A stretch of 42,566 nucleotides of DNA from an uncultured Clostridia bacterium (GTDB lineage: Bacteria > Bacillota > Clostridia > Christensenellales > UBA1242): NCBI GenBank assembly GCA_937992055.1, contig CALKLQ010000012.1, positions 1 through 42,566 on the forward strand, read 5' to 3'. The notes beneath the pieces are model-generated. The model was not told the origin of the DNA, did not search any database, and worked only from the letters and a program-made list of their open reading frames with translations. The stretch's first letter is position 1, and each line of letters opens with the position of its first letter. The translations under genes and the position numbers were made by a program. Below, piece after piece: positions 17,038 to 23,650 of this stretch.

Positions 17038-19197
17038 ATGTCACTTTTATTAGATGTAAATTTTTGGGATTGGATTGTTGCATGGTTTAATCTTATACCA
17101 AAGTTTTTATATTTTATTTGCGTAAGTGCAATGTCGCTTTTGGATGCAATGCAATTAGCATTAAGAAAACTAGCAGGGTTAGACTCATACTATGTTGATG
17201 GTGCATCCAAAACGGGTGATATTGGACTTAGCTTTATCCAAAGCATTTTTGAAGCAAATTCCAAATATCCGGCAATAAAAAATGCATTTTGGGCTCTTGT
17301 AATTTTTGGTGTGATACTTTTGATAGTGGCAACAATAATAGCTGTTGTTAGACAAGAATATATGCCAGATGGTGATTCTTTAAAAGAAAAACCATCAAAT
17401 AACAAACTTATAATAATTTCTAAAAGCATTAAAAGCCTATTCCTTTTCTTCATAGTTCCGCTTTCATGTGTATTTGGGCTAATGCTAAGTGACATCATTT
17501 TGGCAGCTTTGGATAATGTTACAAAAAGTAATTATGGTGGTGAATTATTTTCATCAGAACAGATTGTAAATAAATTAGAATCTCATGAAACATATGCGGG
17601 TTCTGGGAATTACTCGTATACAAATTATGATTTGTTTGGTGGGAAAATTGCATCTAATACCACAACTTTTTCCGGAGTTATGTTTAAAACAGCGGCTTAT
17701 ACATGTAATCGAATAAGAAAAAACGAAACTATCAAGTATAGCGGTCAAAGTAAAGGCTATTATGAATATATTAGACAAAATGAGCTTTCAAATTTTGGAA
17801 TATTCAATCAGGGCAATTCTCAAGAAGAATGTGCACAAATTCTAGATGAGGCTTTTGCAAATTGTGTGGTCTTAAAAACTCCAGATTCATTAATTATTGA
17901 TGATGGACCTATGAATGATGTGAATGCTTTGGACATTTTTGGAGTTTCAAATAGCAAGAAGATTTCAGCCTTTTCAAAATACAATGTAGGTCTTGTGTGG
18001 TATTATTATGATTTATGGGAATTTAACTTTATTATAGGTTTTGCCTTTTTGATTGTTTCATTAAAGCTTTTTGTCAATATCATTTTGGGGCTTATGAAAA
18101 GAATAGTCGAGATGACCGCTTTGTTCATAATTTCACCTCCAATAATTGCAGTTATGCCACTGGATGGAGGAAAGTCTTTTAATGAATGGCGAAAAAACTT
18201 TTTATCTAAAGCACTTACAGCTTATGGCGCAATTATTGGAATGAATTTATTCTTTTTGATTTTGCCATACCTAAACAGGATAGATTTTTTCCCTCCTGTA
18301 AATGGAGCAGTTCATATTCTAAATCTGATTATTTCTTCCTTGTTTATTTTGGTTGGACTTATGAGTGTTGAAGGCTTTATTGGTCTTCTAAGTGGACTAA
18401 TAGGGGCTGGAGATGCTGCTAAAACAGGAGCGGATATTGCAGAATCTATAGGAGCTACCCTGGCAAAATCTGCTAAATTTACTGGTGCGGCGGCAGGACT
18501 AGCGACAGCTCCATATAGAGCTGCAACTGGAGCAGTTGTTAAAAAAGTGGGAAATGCTGGAGCAAAGGCAATTTATGCCAAATCTAATAAAAAAGCAGAA
18601 ACAGTGGGAAAACGCAATGCTCAGGACAATTGGGAAAAAGGCGGAGCAGAACAAGCTTATGATGAATATTTGAATAACGATCAAGAATTCAAAAATGAAA
18701 TGTCTCAAAGATATGCTAATAGAACCGATAAATCTCAAAGTTACGACGATTGGTATAAAACGGCAGAAGGTTACAAAGCTAAGGAAGAAGTTGCAAATAA
18801 TATGACCTCTAGGGCATCCAATCCTCTTCAGACTTTTAATGATTTCAGTAATGCAAGCACAGGTGCAGGATTAGACGCATTTAATAATCAAGCAAAATCT
18901 TTTGTTGACCAAGAATTAAATAAAGCTAAAACAGAAAGAACAGCAAAAATTGCCAATGCCATATCAAATATTCCGGGAGTTAAAAACGTTAATTCTTATG
19001 GTTCAATTTATTTAGATGAAGTTAAAGGCGGATTTATTAGAGGTGGAAAAGGTGGCTTTAAAAGCATGCAAATGGCTTTTAAAGGTATGAGCGCTAAAGA
19101 AATCGAACAACAAGAAATCTATAAGAGAATACAAAAAGAAGAAACCGCTAGACAAAAAATTCAAAAAGAGGTTGAAGAAAAATACAATAAAAAATAA
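17038..19197 (+). CDS. VirB6/TrbL/Mbov_0396-like polytopic channel protein, copy B
   Basis: A 719-aa paralogue of the preceding gene and clearly a tandem duplication. The N-termini align throughout (MSLLLDVNFWDW, RKLAGLDSYYVDG, TGDIGLSFI), as do the membrane blocks (KSLFLFFIVPLSCVFGLML, LMKRIVEMTALFIISPP). The middle loop differs more, and the soluble C-terminal part diverges until the tail IYLDEVKGGF..GGKGGFKSMQMAFKG followed by KEIEQQEIYKRI. AAAGGAG stands 6 nt before the ATG. Keeping two diverged copies suggests a heteromeric channel or two substrate or partner specificities (inference). It probably forms one operon with copy A. Confidence 0.75.
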   Translation: MSLLLDVNFWDWIVAWFNLIPKFLYFICVSAMSLLDAMQLALRKLAGLDSYYVDGASKTGDIGLSFIQSIFEANSKYPAIKNAFWALVIFGVILLIVATIIAVVRQEYMPDGDSLKEKPSNNKLIIISKSIKSLFLFFIVPLSCVFGLMLSDIILAALDNVTKSNYGGELFSSEQIVNKLESHETYAGSGNYSYTNYDLFGGKIASNTTTFSGVMFKTAAYTCNRIRKNETIKYSGQSKGYYEYIRQNELSNFGIFNQGNSQEECAQILDEAFANCVVLKTPDSLIIDDGPMNDVNALDIFGVSNSKKISAFSKYNVGLVWYYYDLWEFNFIIGFAFLIVSLKLFVNIILGLMKRIVEMTALFIISPPIIAVMPLDGGKSFNEWRKNFLSKALTAYGAIIGMNLFFLILPYLNRIDFFPPVNGAVHILNLIISSLFILVGLMSVEGFIGLLSGLIGAGDAAKTGADIAESIGATLAKSAKFTGAAAGLATAPYRAATGAVVKKVGNAGAKAIYAKSNKKAETVGKRNAQDNWEKGGAEQAYDEYLNNDQEFKNEMSQRYANRTDKSQSYDDWYKTAEGYKAKEEVANNMTSRASNPLQTFNDFSNASTGAGLDAFNNQAKSFVDQELNKAKTERTAKIANAISNIPGVKNVNSYGSIYLDEVKGGFIRGGKGGFKSMQMAFKGMSAKEIEQQEIYKRIQKEETARQKIQKEVEEKYNKK

Positions 19198-19281
19198 ATT
19201 TAATATTATTGTTGCTACAAATGTTGATCTTTTCAGTCTTCATTTGAGTTTGGTTTAAATTTAATTAAAAATAGGTAAATT

Positions 19282-19530
19282 ATGAAAAAATATAATAAAA
19301 AAAAGTCTTTTAAGCATTTAAAAGGTTTCGCATCAATTTTTGTTAGCCTTTTTTCTGAGATTGAACTTGTCAAAAGCTTTAAAAAAAATGGTGGGTTAAA
19401 GGGTATAATAATGGCTTTTCAAGGTAAGACCGCAAGTGAAATTAAGGAACAGGAAATTTATGATAAAATAAAACTTGAAGAAATGGTGCGAGCAAAAATC
19501 AGAAAAGAGTTGGAAAATGAAAAACAATAA
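19282..19530 (+). CDS. 82-aa stand-alone copy of the T4SS channel C-terminal tail
   Basis: Residues about 31-82 (KSFKKNGGLKGIIMAFQGKT, then SEIKEQEIYDKIKLEE) match the last about 50 residues of the two preceding 700-aa proteins, while the whole membrane region is absent. The N-terminal 30 residues are basic (MKKYNKKKSFKHLKG) with a short hydrophobic patch (FASIFVSLF), which might touch the membrane. TAGGT lies 7 nt before the ATG. It is 84 nt downstream of copy B, and no terminator was seen between them. It could be a truncated third copy, but it has an intact start and a preserved tail. A separate tail-domain protein that competes with or bridges the tails of A and B is an equally good reading. 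Confidence 0.65.
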   Translation: MKKYNKKKSFKHLKGFASIFVSLFSEIELVKSFKKNGGLKGIIMAFQGKTASEIKEQEIYDKIKLEEMVRAKIRKELENEKQ

Positions 19531-19733
19531 TAGAGTTATGTTTTAAAATTTGTTCCTGCAAAGCAACTAAATTATCTAAATGTAAATAATTAAATAAAAT
19601 TAATATTTTAATCAAATTTATGAAACAATAAGCAAATACTTTCGTTTTAGCTTTGCAATGGCAAAGTATAATTAAAATACAAATACATTTTGCTTTTTGT
19701 CCAGTAAATTTTTCAATTAAATTTAAGTATAAA

Positions 19734-19768
19734 AATAAAACCCAAAATTATTTTTTGGGTTTTATTTT
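19734..19768 (+). terminator. Rho-independent terminator ending the T4SS-like cluster
   Basis: AAAACCCAAAA (19737-19747) pairs with TTTTGGGTTTT (19753-19763), followed by ATTTT. It lies about 200 nt after the 82-aa gene. An A-run upstream makes it partly bidirectional. Confidence 0.75.
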
Positions 19769-19861
19769 AAAAATTTGCTTGGCGGGAAAGTGGTTGTCTA
19801 TAAAAAAATTAGATGATTTATTTGTCTATAGATATAATATAATTCTTGGTTGTTAATTATT

Positions 19862-19905
19862 TTGAAAAACTGACAAGAACATATGTTTTGCTTATCAGTT
19901 TTACT
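19862..19905 (-). terminator. Terminator of the HExxH-protein gene
   Basis: AAAACTGA (19866-19873) and TCAGTTTT (19895-19902) are complementary. The interior adds AAG/CTT and a palindromic AACATATGTT top. On the minus strand the stem ends in five T, which suits termination of the gene ending at 19936. Confidence 0.65.
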
Positions 19906-19935
19906 TGGTGGAGTGCTAGAGTGTAGAACCGTATT

Positions 19936-20739
19936 TTAAATATTTTTAATATTGATTGAATATGTGTGCTTTACGTCCAATAAATTTTCAAAATTCAATT
20001 GCTCTAAAAATTTAACAAAATCATCTATATTCATATTTTTTACTTTAGTTTTCCATTTAACAAAGTCATTTAGATTATAAAATATGTTATTGATTTTGTT
20101 ATTTCTTTCAATCTCTTGTTGCGTTTTGTTTAAATATATATTCCAAAAAGGTAATATGTTAATATGCATATATTTCAATTCTTCATGGCAAGAATAACCT
20201 TTTTCAGTATTGTTTAAGAACTTAGCTAATTCTAAATCAGATATGTTTTCTATTATAGTATGTGTTATATCGTTTTTGCTAAAATAAGAATGCAAAGACT
20301 CATGAATAAGGTATACCAAATCATAATTTTCATCTTGTAAACCGTTGATATGTCCCCAAATGAATTGATTATTTCCAATATTCATCCCACAAAACAAATC
20401 TGGGTCAACAATAATAGCAGTTGTATTCAAGATAAAAGATTTTTTAAAAATTTCATCTAAAAATAAATTTATTTTTCTTTTATATTTTTCCCAATTATTT
20501 TTTATTCTTTCTAAATTTTTAATGGCTCCATTACAATAAGTTTTAAAAAATTTTTGTTGTTTCAATTCTAAAATTATATTATTGTCAATTTCTTTTATTT
20601 TAAAATCTTTTTGCAAAAGAGTGTATGTTATTCTGTATTTGTTCCACAAATAGTTTGCAAAATCAGTTGGAATTCTGCTTTTTGATATCATTATTCTCGC
20701 CATGATATCTTCATTTGTTTGAAACTTAATGTTTAACAT
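19936..20739 (-). CDS. Putative zinc metallopeptidase-like protein (HESLH motif)
   Basis: A 267-aa protein with no recognised family. The sequence YLIHESLHSYF places a zinc-protease HExxH motif at residues 146-150. Acidic residues E164, D168 and E170 lie in the next helix (ENISDLELA) as possible third zinc ligands, as in gluzincins. The surrounding stretch predicts strand (TTAIIVDPDL), then helix, consistent with a small metallopeptidase core. There is no signal peptide or membrane span, so it is likely cytoplasmic. The composition is very rich in N, I and K. AAGGT stands 7 nt before the ATG. It lies 52 nt downstream of the tRNA-Ser 3' end on the same strand and has its own terminator. The protease call is an inference from one short motif; Abi/toxin-type metalloproteins share it. 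Confidence 0.5.
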   Translation of the reverse strand: MLNIKFQTNEDIMARIMISKSRIPTDFANYLWNKYRITYTLLQKDFKIKEIDNNIILELKQQKFFKTYCNGAIKNLERIKNNWEKYKRKINLFLDEIFKKSFILNTTAIIVDPDLFCGMNIGNNQFIWGHINGLQDENYDLVYLIHESLHSYFSKNDITHTIIENISDLELAKFLNNTEKGYSCHEELKYMHINILPFWNIYLNKTQQEIERNNKINNIFYNLNDFVKWKTKVKNMNIDDFVKFLEQLNFENLLDVKHTYSINIKNI

Positions 20740-20791
20740 AACTTTACCTTATTCAAAAACTACACAAAAATTGGTATGTTAAAAGAATTAA

Positions 20792-20879
20792 TGGCGGAAA
20801 GGACAGGATTTGAACCTGCGGTGGCTTTCACCACACACGCTTTCCAAGCGTGCACATTAGACCTCTCTGACACCTTTCC
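20792..20879 (-). tRNA. tRNA-Ser (anticodon GGA)
   Basis: Read on the minus strand, the 88-nt gene has acceptor GGAAAGG/CCTTTCC. The anticodon loop TTGGAAA sits in a GC-rich stem (GCACGC/GCGTGT) with anticodon GGA. It has a class II long variable arm (GTGGTGAAAGCCAC), a GGTTCAAATCC T-arm, discriminator G and an encoded CCA. Confidence 0.97.
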
Positions 20880-20891
20880 AAATGCTTTTAG

Positions 20892-20920
20892 AGCATAGCA
20901 TATTTTTTTTGATTTTACAA
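20892..20920 (-). promoter_or_regulatory. tRNA-Ser promoter
   Basis: On the minus strand TTGTAA (20920-20915), a 17-nt spacer and TATGCT (20897-20892), about 12 nt upstream of the mature tRNA 5' end. Confidence 0.6.
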
Positions 20921-20991
20921 GTGTTTTGTTGTTATTCTTAAAATGTATGTAGCAAAATAAAATTTTAATGCAAATGTTTTTGATAAATATT

Positions 20992-21019
20992 TTGCTAAAA
21001 TCATTTATTTTGTTACAAT
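20992..21019 (+). promoter_or_regulatory. Extended -10 promoter of the 51-aa ORF
   Basis: TTGCTA (20992-20997), a 16-nt spacer and TGT-TACAAT (TACAAT at 21014-21019). The expected start coincides with the ATG at 21026. Confidence 0.55.
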
Positions 21020-21025
21020 TGTTCT

Positions 21026-21181
21026 ATGGATAAATTAAAAATGCTCAAAATTGCTGAAAATCAAGATTGCGAGGCCATTTGGCCAGAAGAATTTGAGCAA
21101 GAACAATCTTTAAAGGAAAAGTACACTGACTTTTATGATGATGTAAAACAACCATTTAAATATATAAAAGAAGATTGGTGA
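21026..21181 (+). CDS. 51-aa acidic hypothetical protein
   Basis: An ATG-to-TGA frame of 51 codons with normal amino-acid content (MDKLKMLKIAENQDCEAIWP at the start, FKYIKEDW at the end) and no membrane span. The -10 box of a good extended promoter ends 6 nt before the ATG and there is no Shine-Dalgarno, so it would be translated from a leaderless mRNA. It is rich in E, D and K with one Cys and two Trp, and is probably a soluble helical protein. It is followed 92 nt later by a DUF362 gene with its own ribosome site. No family was recognised. Confidence 0.55.
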   Translation: MDKLKMLKIAENQDCEAIWPEEFEQEQSLKEKYTDFYDDVKQPFKYIKEDW

Positions 21182-21273
21182 AGTTTATTTTTTCAATAAT
21201 ATTTTTAAAAATTATAAGAGCTTGAAATTATTTGTAAAAAAGATTAAAATTATTTATGAATAGGAGAGGTAAT

Positions 21274-22134
21274 ATGGCTAAAGTATTTTTTTCAAAAACG
21301 CTCACGAGTGAAAATTTATGTGATATGTTTAAAGCTTTAAATTTTGAACTAAAGGGAAAAGTTGCCGTTAAAGTTCATTCAGGTGAAAAGGGTAATCAAA
21401 ATTATTTAAAACCAGAATTTATGAAACCATTAATAGATTTTGTTGGTGGAACTGTTGTAGAATGCAACACGGCGTATGATGGAGAAAGGAACACATCCAC
21501 AAAACATAAAAAACTTATTTCAGAACATGGTTGGACTATGTTTAACGTGGATATTTTAGATGAAGAAGGTCCTGACATGATTCTGGATATTCCTAATGGT
21601 AAAATAATTAAAAAAGATTATGTAGGTAAGAATTTAAAAAATTATGATTCAATGCTTGTGATATCTCACTTTAAAGGTCATCCTATGGGTGGTTACGGTG
21701 GAGCGTTAAAACAACTTAGCATTGGTGTGGCGTCGTCATACGGAAAAGCTTATATCCATGGCGCTGGCAATCCTGAAAAATTATGGGATACTGAGCAAAA
21801 CTTATTTTTAGAAGCAATGGCAGATTCTGCAAGTGCGGTCCACAAATATTTTGATGGTAAAATTGCCTACGTGAATGTAATGTGCAATATGAGTGTCGAT
21901 TGCGACTGTTGTGCGGTTGCAGAAGACCCTTGTATGTCAGATATTGGAATTTTGTCTTCGCTTGACCCAGTCGCGTTAGACCAAGCTTGTGTGGATTTGG
22001 TTGTGAGTTCAAATGACCCAGGTAAGGAACATCTTTTAGAAAGAATCAATTCTAGAAATGGTCTTTATACCATCGAATGCGCCGAAAAATTGGGTATTGG
22101 TTCAAGAAAATATGAACTTGTTAATTTAGACTAA
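21274..22134 (+). CDS. DUF362 family protein
   Basis: A 286-aa protein matching the DUF362 family pattern: an opening strand MAKVFFSKTL, then VAVKVHSGEKGN, the region KPLIDFVGGTVVECNTAYDG, and HFKGHPMGGYGGALKQLSIG. These are the family's characteristic glycine-rich and histidine-rich loops. A Cys cluster CDCCAVAEDPC (about 211-221) could hold a metal or an iron-sulfur centre, as in DUF362 proteins associated with ferredoxin domains; no separate ferredoxin domain is present here. The function of the family is not established. ATG at 21274 is preferred over 21256 because AGGAGAGG lies about 5 nt before it. It sits between the 51-aa ORF and an esterase-like gene that has its own promoter. Confidence 0.8.
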   Translation: MAKVFFSKTLTSENLCDMFKALNFELKGKVAVKVHSGEKGNQNYLKPEFMKPLIDFVGGTVVECNTAYDGERNTSTKHKKLISEHGWTMFNVDILDEEGPDMILDIPNGKIIKKDYVGKNLKNYDSMLVISHFKGHPMGGYGGALKQLSIGVASSYGKAYIHGAGNPEKLWDTEQNLFLEAMADSASAVHKYFDGKIAYVNVMCNMSVDCDCCAVAEDPCMSDIGILSSLDPVALDQACVDLVVSSNDPGKEHLLERINSRNGLYTIECAEKLGIGSRKYELVNLD

Positions 22135-22154
22135 CAATATAATTTTAAGAAAAA

Positions 22155-22165
22155 TATGTTATAAT
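22155..22165 (+). promoter_or_regulatory. Extended -10 element before the esterase-like gene
   Basis: TGT-TATAAT (TATAAT at 22160-22165). Transcription from it would leave a short leader containing the AGAGG ribosome site of the gene at 22190. Confidence 0.5.
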
Positions 22166-22189
22166 TAAAACAATATTAAAGAGGAAATT

Positions 22190-23188
22190 ATGCTTAAATA
22201 TGAGATGCATGAAGCAGATTCAAGCAAAGGATATAATTTTCCATTTATATTAATATTTCCAGAGCAAATACAAGGAAATGTCAAGATATTTGTTGAAGGG
22301 AATAATTCGTTAGACTACATCAAAAGAGATAAAGATGGCAATGTGCTAGGTTATCAAACATTTGAAGAACAAAAACGAGATGCCATTGCGTATGCTCAAC
22401 AAATTTGCAAACAAGAAGATGGCAAGCATTTTAATTTAGGATATATGTATCAGAAATTAAAGCAACCTCTTGTAATACCAATTATTGAGAGGTGCGAATC
22501 TGAATATACAGGAGAGTACTATACTCAAATGCTTGGAAGAAATGTTGTAATGGATAAAACAAGCAAATTTGCTAATTTAAGCCAGCAGGTTGTTGCAGTG
22601 GTTGAAGAGGCCAAAAAAGTTTGTCTAGCCAAAAATAATGCGATTAATATTGATAAAAAATCTGGTTTATGTGGATTTTCAACATCTGGAGTTTTTGCAA
22701 GTAGAATGTTATTTGCAGAGCCTGAAAGTTTCGATGTTTGCTTATCAATGTGCTCAAATGCAGTCCAACCACTACCGGTTGATGAATTAGATGGTGTTAA
22801 ATTGCCATATCCATTAGGAACAGCAGATTATGAGAATATGTTTGGTAAGCCTTTCAATATGGAAGAGTATAAGAAAGCGCGACAAATGTTCTTTGTTGGC
22901 AATGAAGAAGATAATAAAAGATATAATATCGCAAAAAATCCAAGATTGCATGATAAAAACATCCAAGATAAATTTATTCAAGTTTATGGAGATGTTACAA
23001 TCCAAGAAAGACAAAGAATGATTTCTCAAATAATGCAAAAATTAGGAATGAACAATACTGTGAGTTTAGTCGTTCCAGGCGGACATAATTTAGGTGGAAA
23101 GAGCAAATACATTTTAGGGTTTTGTCAAGCAATTAGTGTTCCTAATGATGCAATAAAACCCTTATTATCAATGGCCATCTTCAGTTGA
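22190..23188 (+). CDS. Alpha/beta-hydrolase-fold esterase-like protein
   Basis: A 332-aa predicted cytoplasmic protein; no signal peptide or membrane helix. A nucleophile elbow of the G-x-S-x-S-G type (GFSTSG, residues 162-167) follows a predicted strand. A late acidic segment (FFVGNEEDNKR) and a His in VPGGHN near 298 complete a plausible Ser-Asp/Glu-His triad. The pattern resembles small poly(3-hydroxybutyrate)-depolymerase/esterase-D-like clostridial hydrolases, but the substrate cannot be told. GAGG sits about 6 nt before the ATG. It ends at a strong terminator, so with the extended -10 it is a single-gene unit. Moderate confidence for the fold, low for the activity. Confidence 0.6.
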   Translation: MLKYEMHEADSSKGYNFPFILIFPEQIQGNVKIFVEGNNSLDYIKRDKDGNVLGYQTFEEQKRDAIAYAQQICKQEDGKHFNLGYMYQKLKQPLVIPIIERCESEYTGEYYTQMLGRNVVMDKTSKFANLSQQVVAVVEEAKKVCLAKNNAINIDKKSGLCGFSTSGVFASRMLFAEPESFDVCLSMCSNAVQPLPVDELDGVKLPYPLGTADYENMFGKPFNMEEYKKARQMFFVGNEEDNKRYNIAKNPRLHDKNIQDKFIQVYGDVTIQERQRMISQIMQKLGMNNTVSLVVPGGHNLGGKSKYILGFCQAISVPNDAIKPLLSMAIFS

Positions 23189-23214
23189 TAGTGTGCAAAA
23201 AAGTTTATCAATAT

Positions 23215-23246
23215 AAAAAGCCAAGAAATATTATTCTTGGCTTTTT
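23215..23246 (+). terminator. Rho-independent terminator of the esterase-like gene
   Basis: A 13-bp perfect stem: AAAAAGCCAAGAA (23215-23227) with TTCTTGGCTTTTT (23234-23246), loop ATATTA. The A- and T-tracts make it bidirectional. Confidence 0.9.
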
Positions 23247-23351
23247 ACATTTTTTCGCTAGTTTCAAACGACTTAAACTTTATAGTAGGTTTTTTATATT
23301 TTCAAACTTATAATAATTTTAATCATTCCTAATTAGTTAATCAGAAATTTA

Positions 23352-23392
23352 CGTTATACAAAGTATAACGGTTTACTTTTAATCATAAAAGT
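23352..23392 (+). promoter_or_regulatory. Two adjacent palindromic operators upstream of feoAB
   Basis: Palindrome 1 is CGTTATAC-AAA-GTATAACG (23352-23370, 8-bp perfect arms). Palindrome 2 is ACTTTTA-ATCA-TAAAAGT (23375-23392, 7-bp perfect arms). They lie 25-65 nt before the FeoA start, over the likely promoter. Such sites usually bind dimeric repressors (DtxR/Fur-type for iron genes), but the protein is not identified. Confidence 0.6.
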
Positions 23393-23416
23393 AATGCAAA
23401 AAGAATACATTTTAGT

Positions 23417-23650
23417 ATGCAATATTTGTCTAATTGTTTGGCTGGTGAAAAAGTCCAAGTTGTTGGTTTTAGAAAAGATTTGCCACAAAAAATAAGAAAA
23501 AGGTTGTGTCAACTTAGTATTTTTTCTGGCACAGAAATTATTTTTGTGCAAAAATCTATTTTAAAAAAAGTTATTCTAATTGAAGTTAATTATTACAGGC
23601 TTTCTTTAAGATATGATATTGCCTCAATGATAGAGGTGAAATATGCCTAA
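23417..23650 (+). CDS. feoA: FeoA-type ferrous iron transport accessory protein
   Basis: A 77-aa protein with an SH3-like FeoA pattern: early strand VVGFRKDLP, helix KIRKRLCQLSIFSGTEI and a final strand pair RLSLRYDIASMIEV. FeoA binds the cytoplasmic face of FeoB and supports Fe(II) uptake. It overlaps the FeoB start by 8 nt, giving translational coupling. Two palindromes lie just upstream. A TACATT (23406-23411) ends 5 nt before the ATG and no Shine-Dalgarno is present, so it may be translated from a leaderless mRNA. FeoB next door strongly supports the identity. Confidence 0.8.
   Translation: MQYLSNCLAGEKVQVVGFRKDLPQKIRKRLCQLSIFSGTEIIFVQKSILKKVILIEVNYYRLSLRYDIASMIEVKYA

Noticed and set aside
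19794..19843. Direct repeat TTGTCTATA (19794 and 19822) next to two TATAAT boxes, a possible extra promoter
   Set aside because: No -35 lies at the right distance and no gene follows on the plus strand; the hairpin after it is better read as the minus-strand terminator.
19653..19856. 67-codon plus-strand frame downstream of the T4SS-like cluster
   Set aside because: It runs through the terminator hairpin at 19734-19768 and lacks a ribosome site, so it is a chance frame.
20792..20879. tRNA-Ser as attachment site of an integrated element
   Set aside because: No repeat of the tRNA 3' end was found in the following kilobases and no integrase gene is present.
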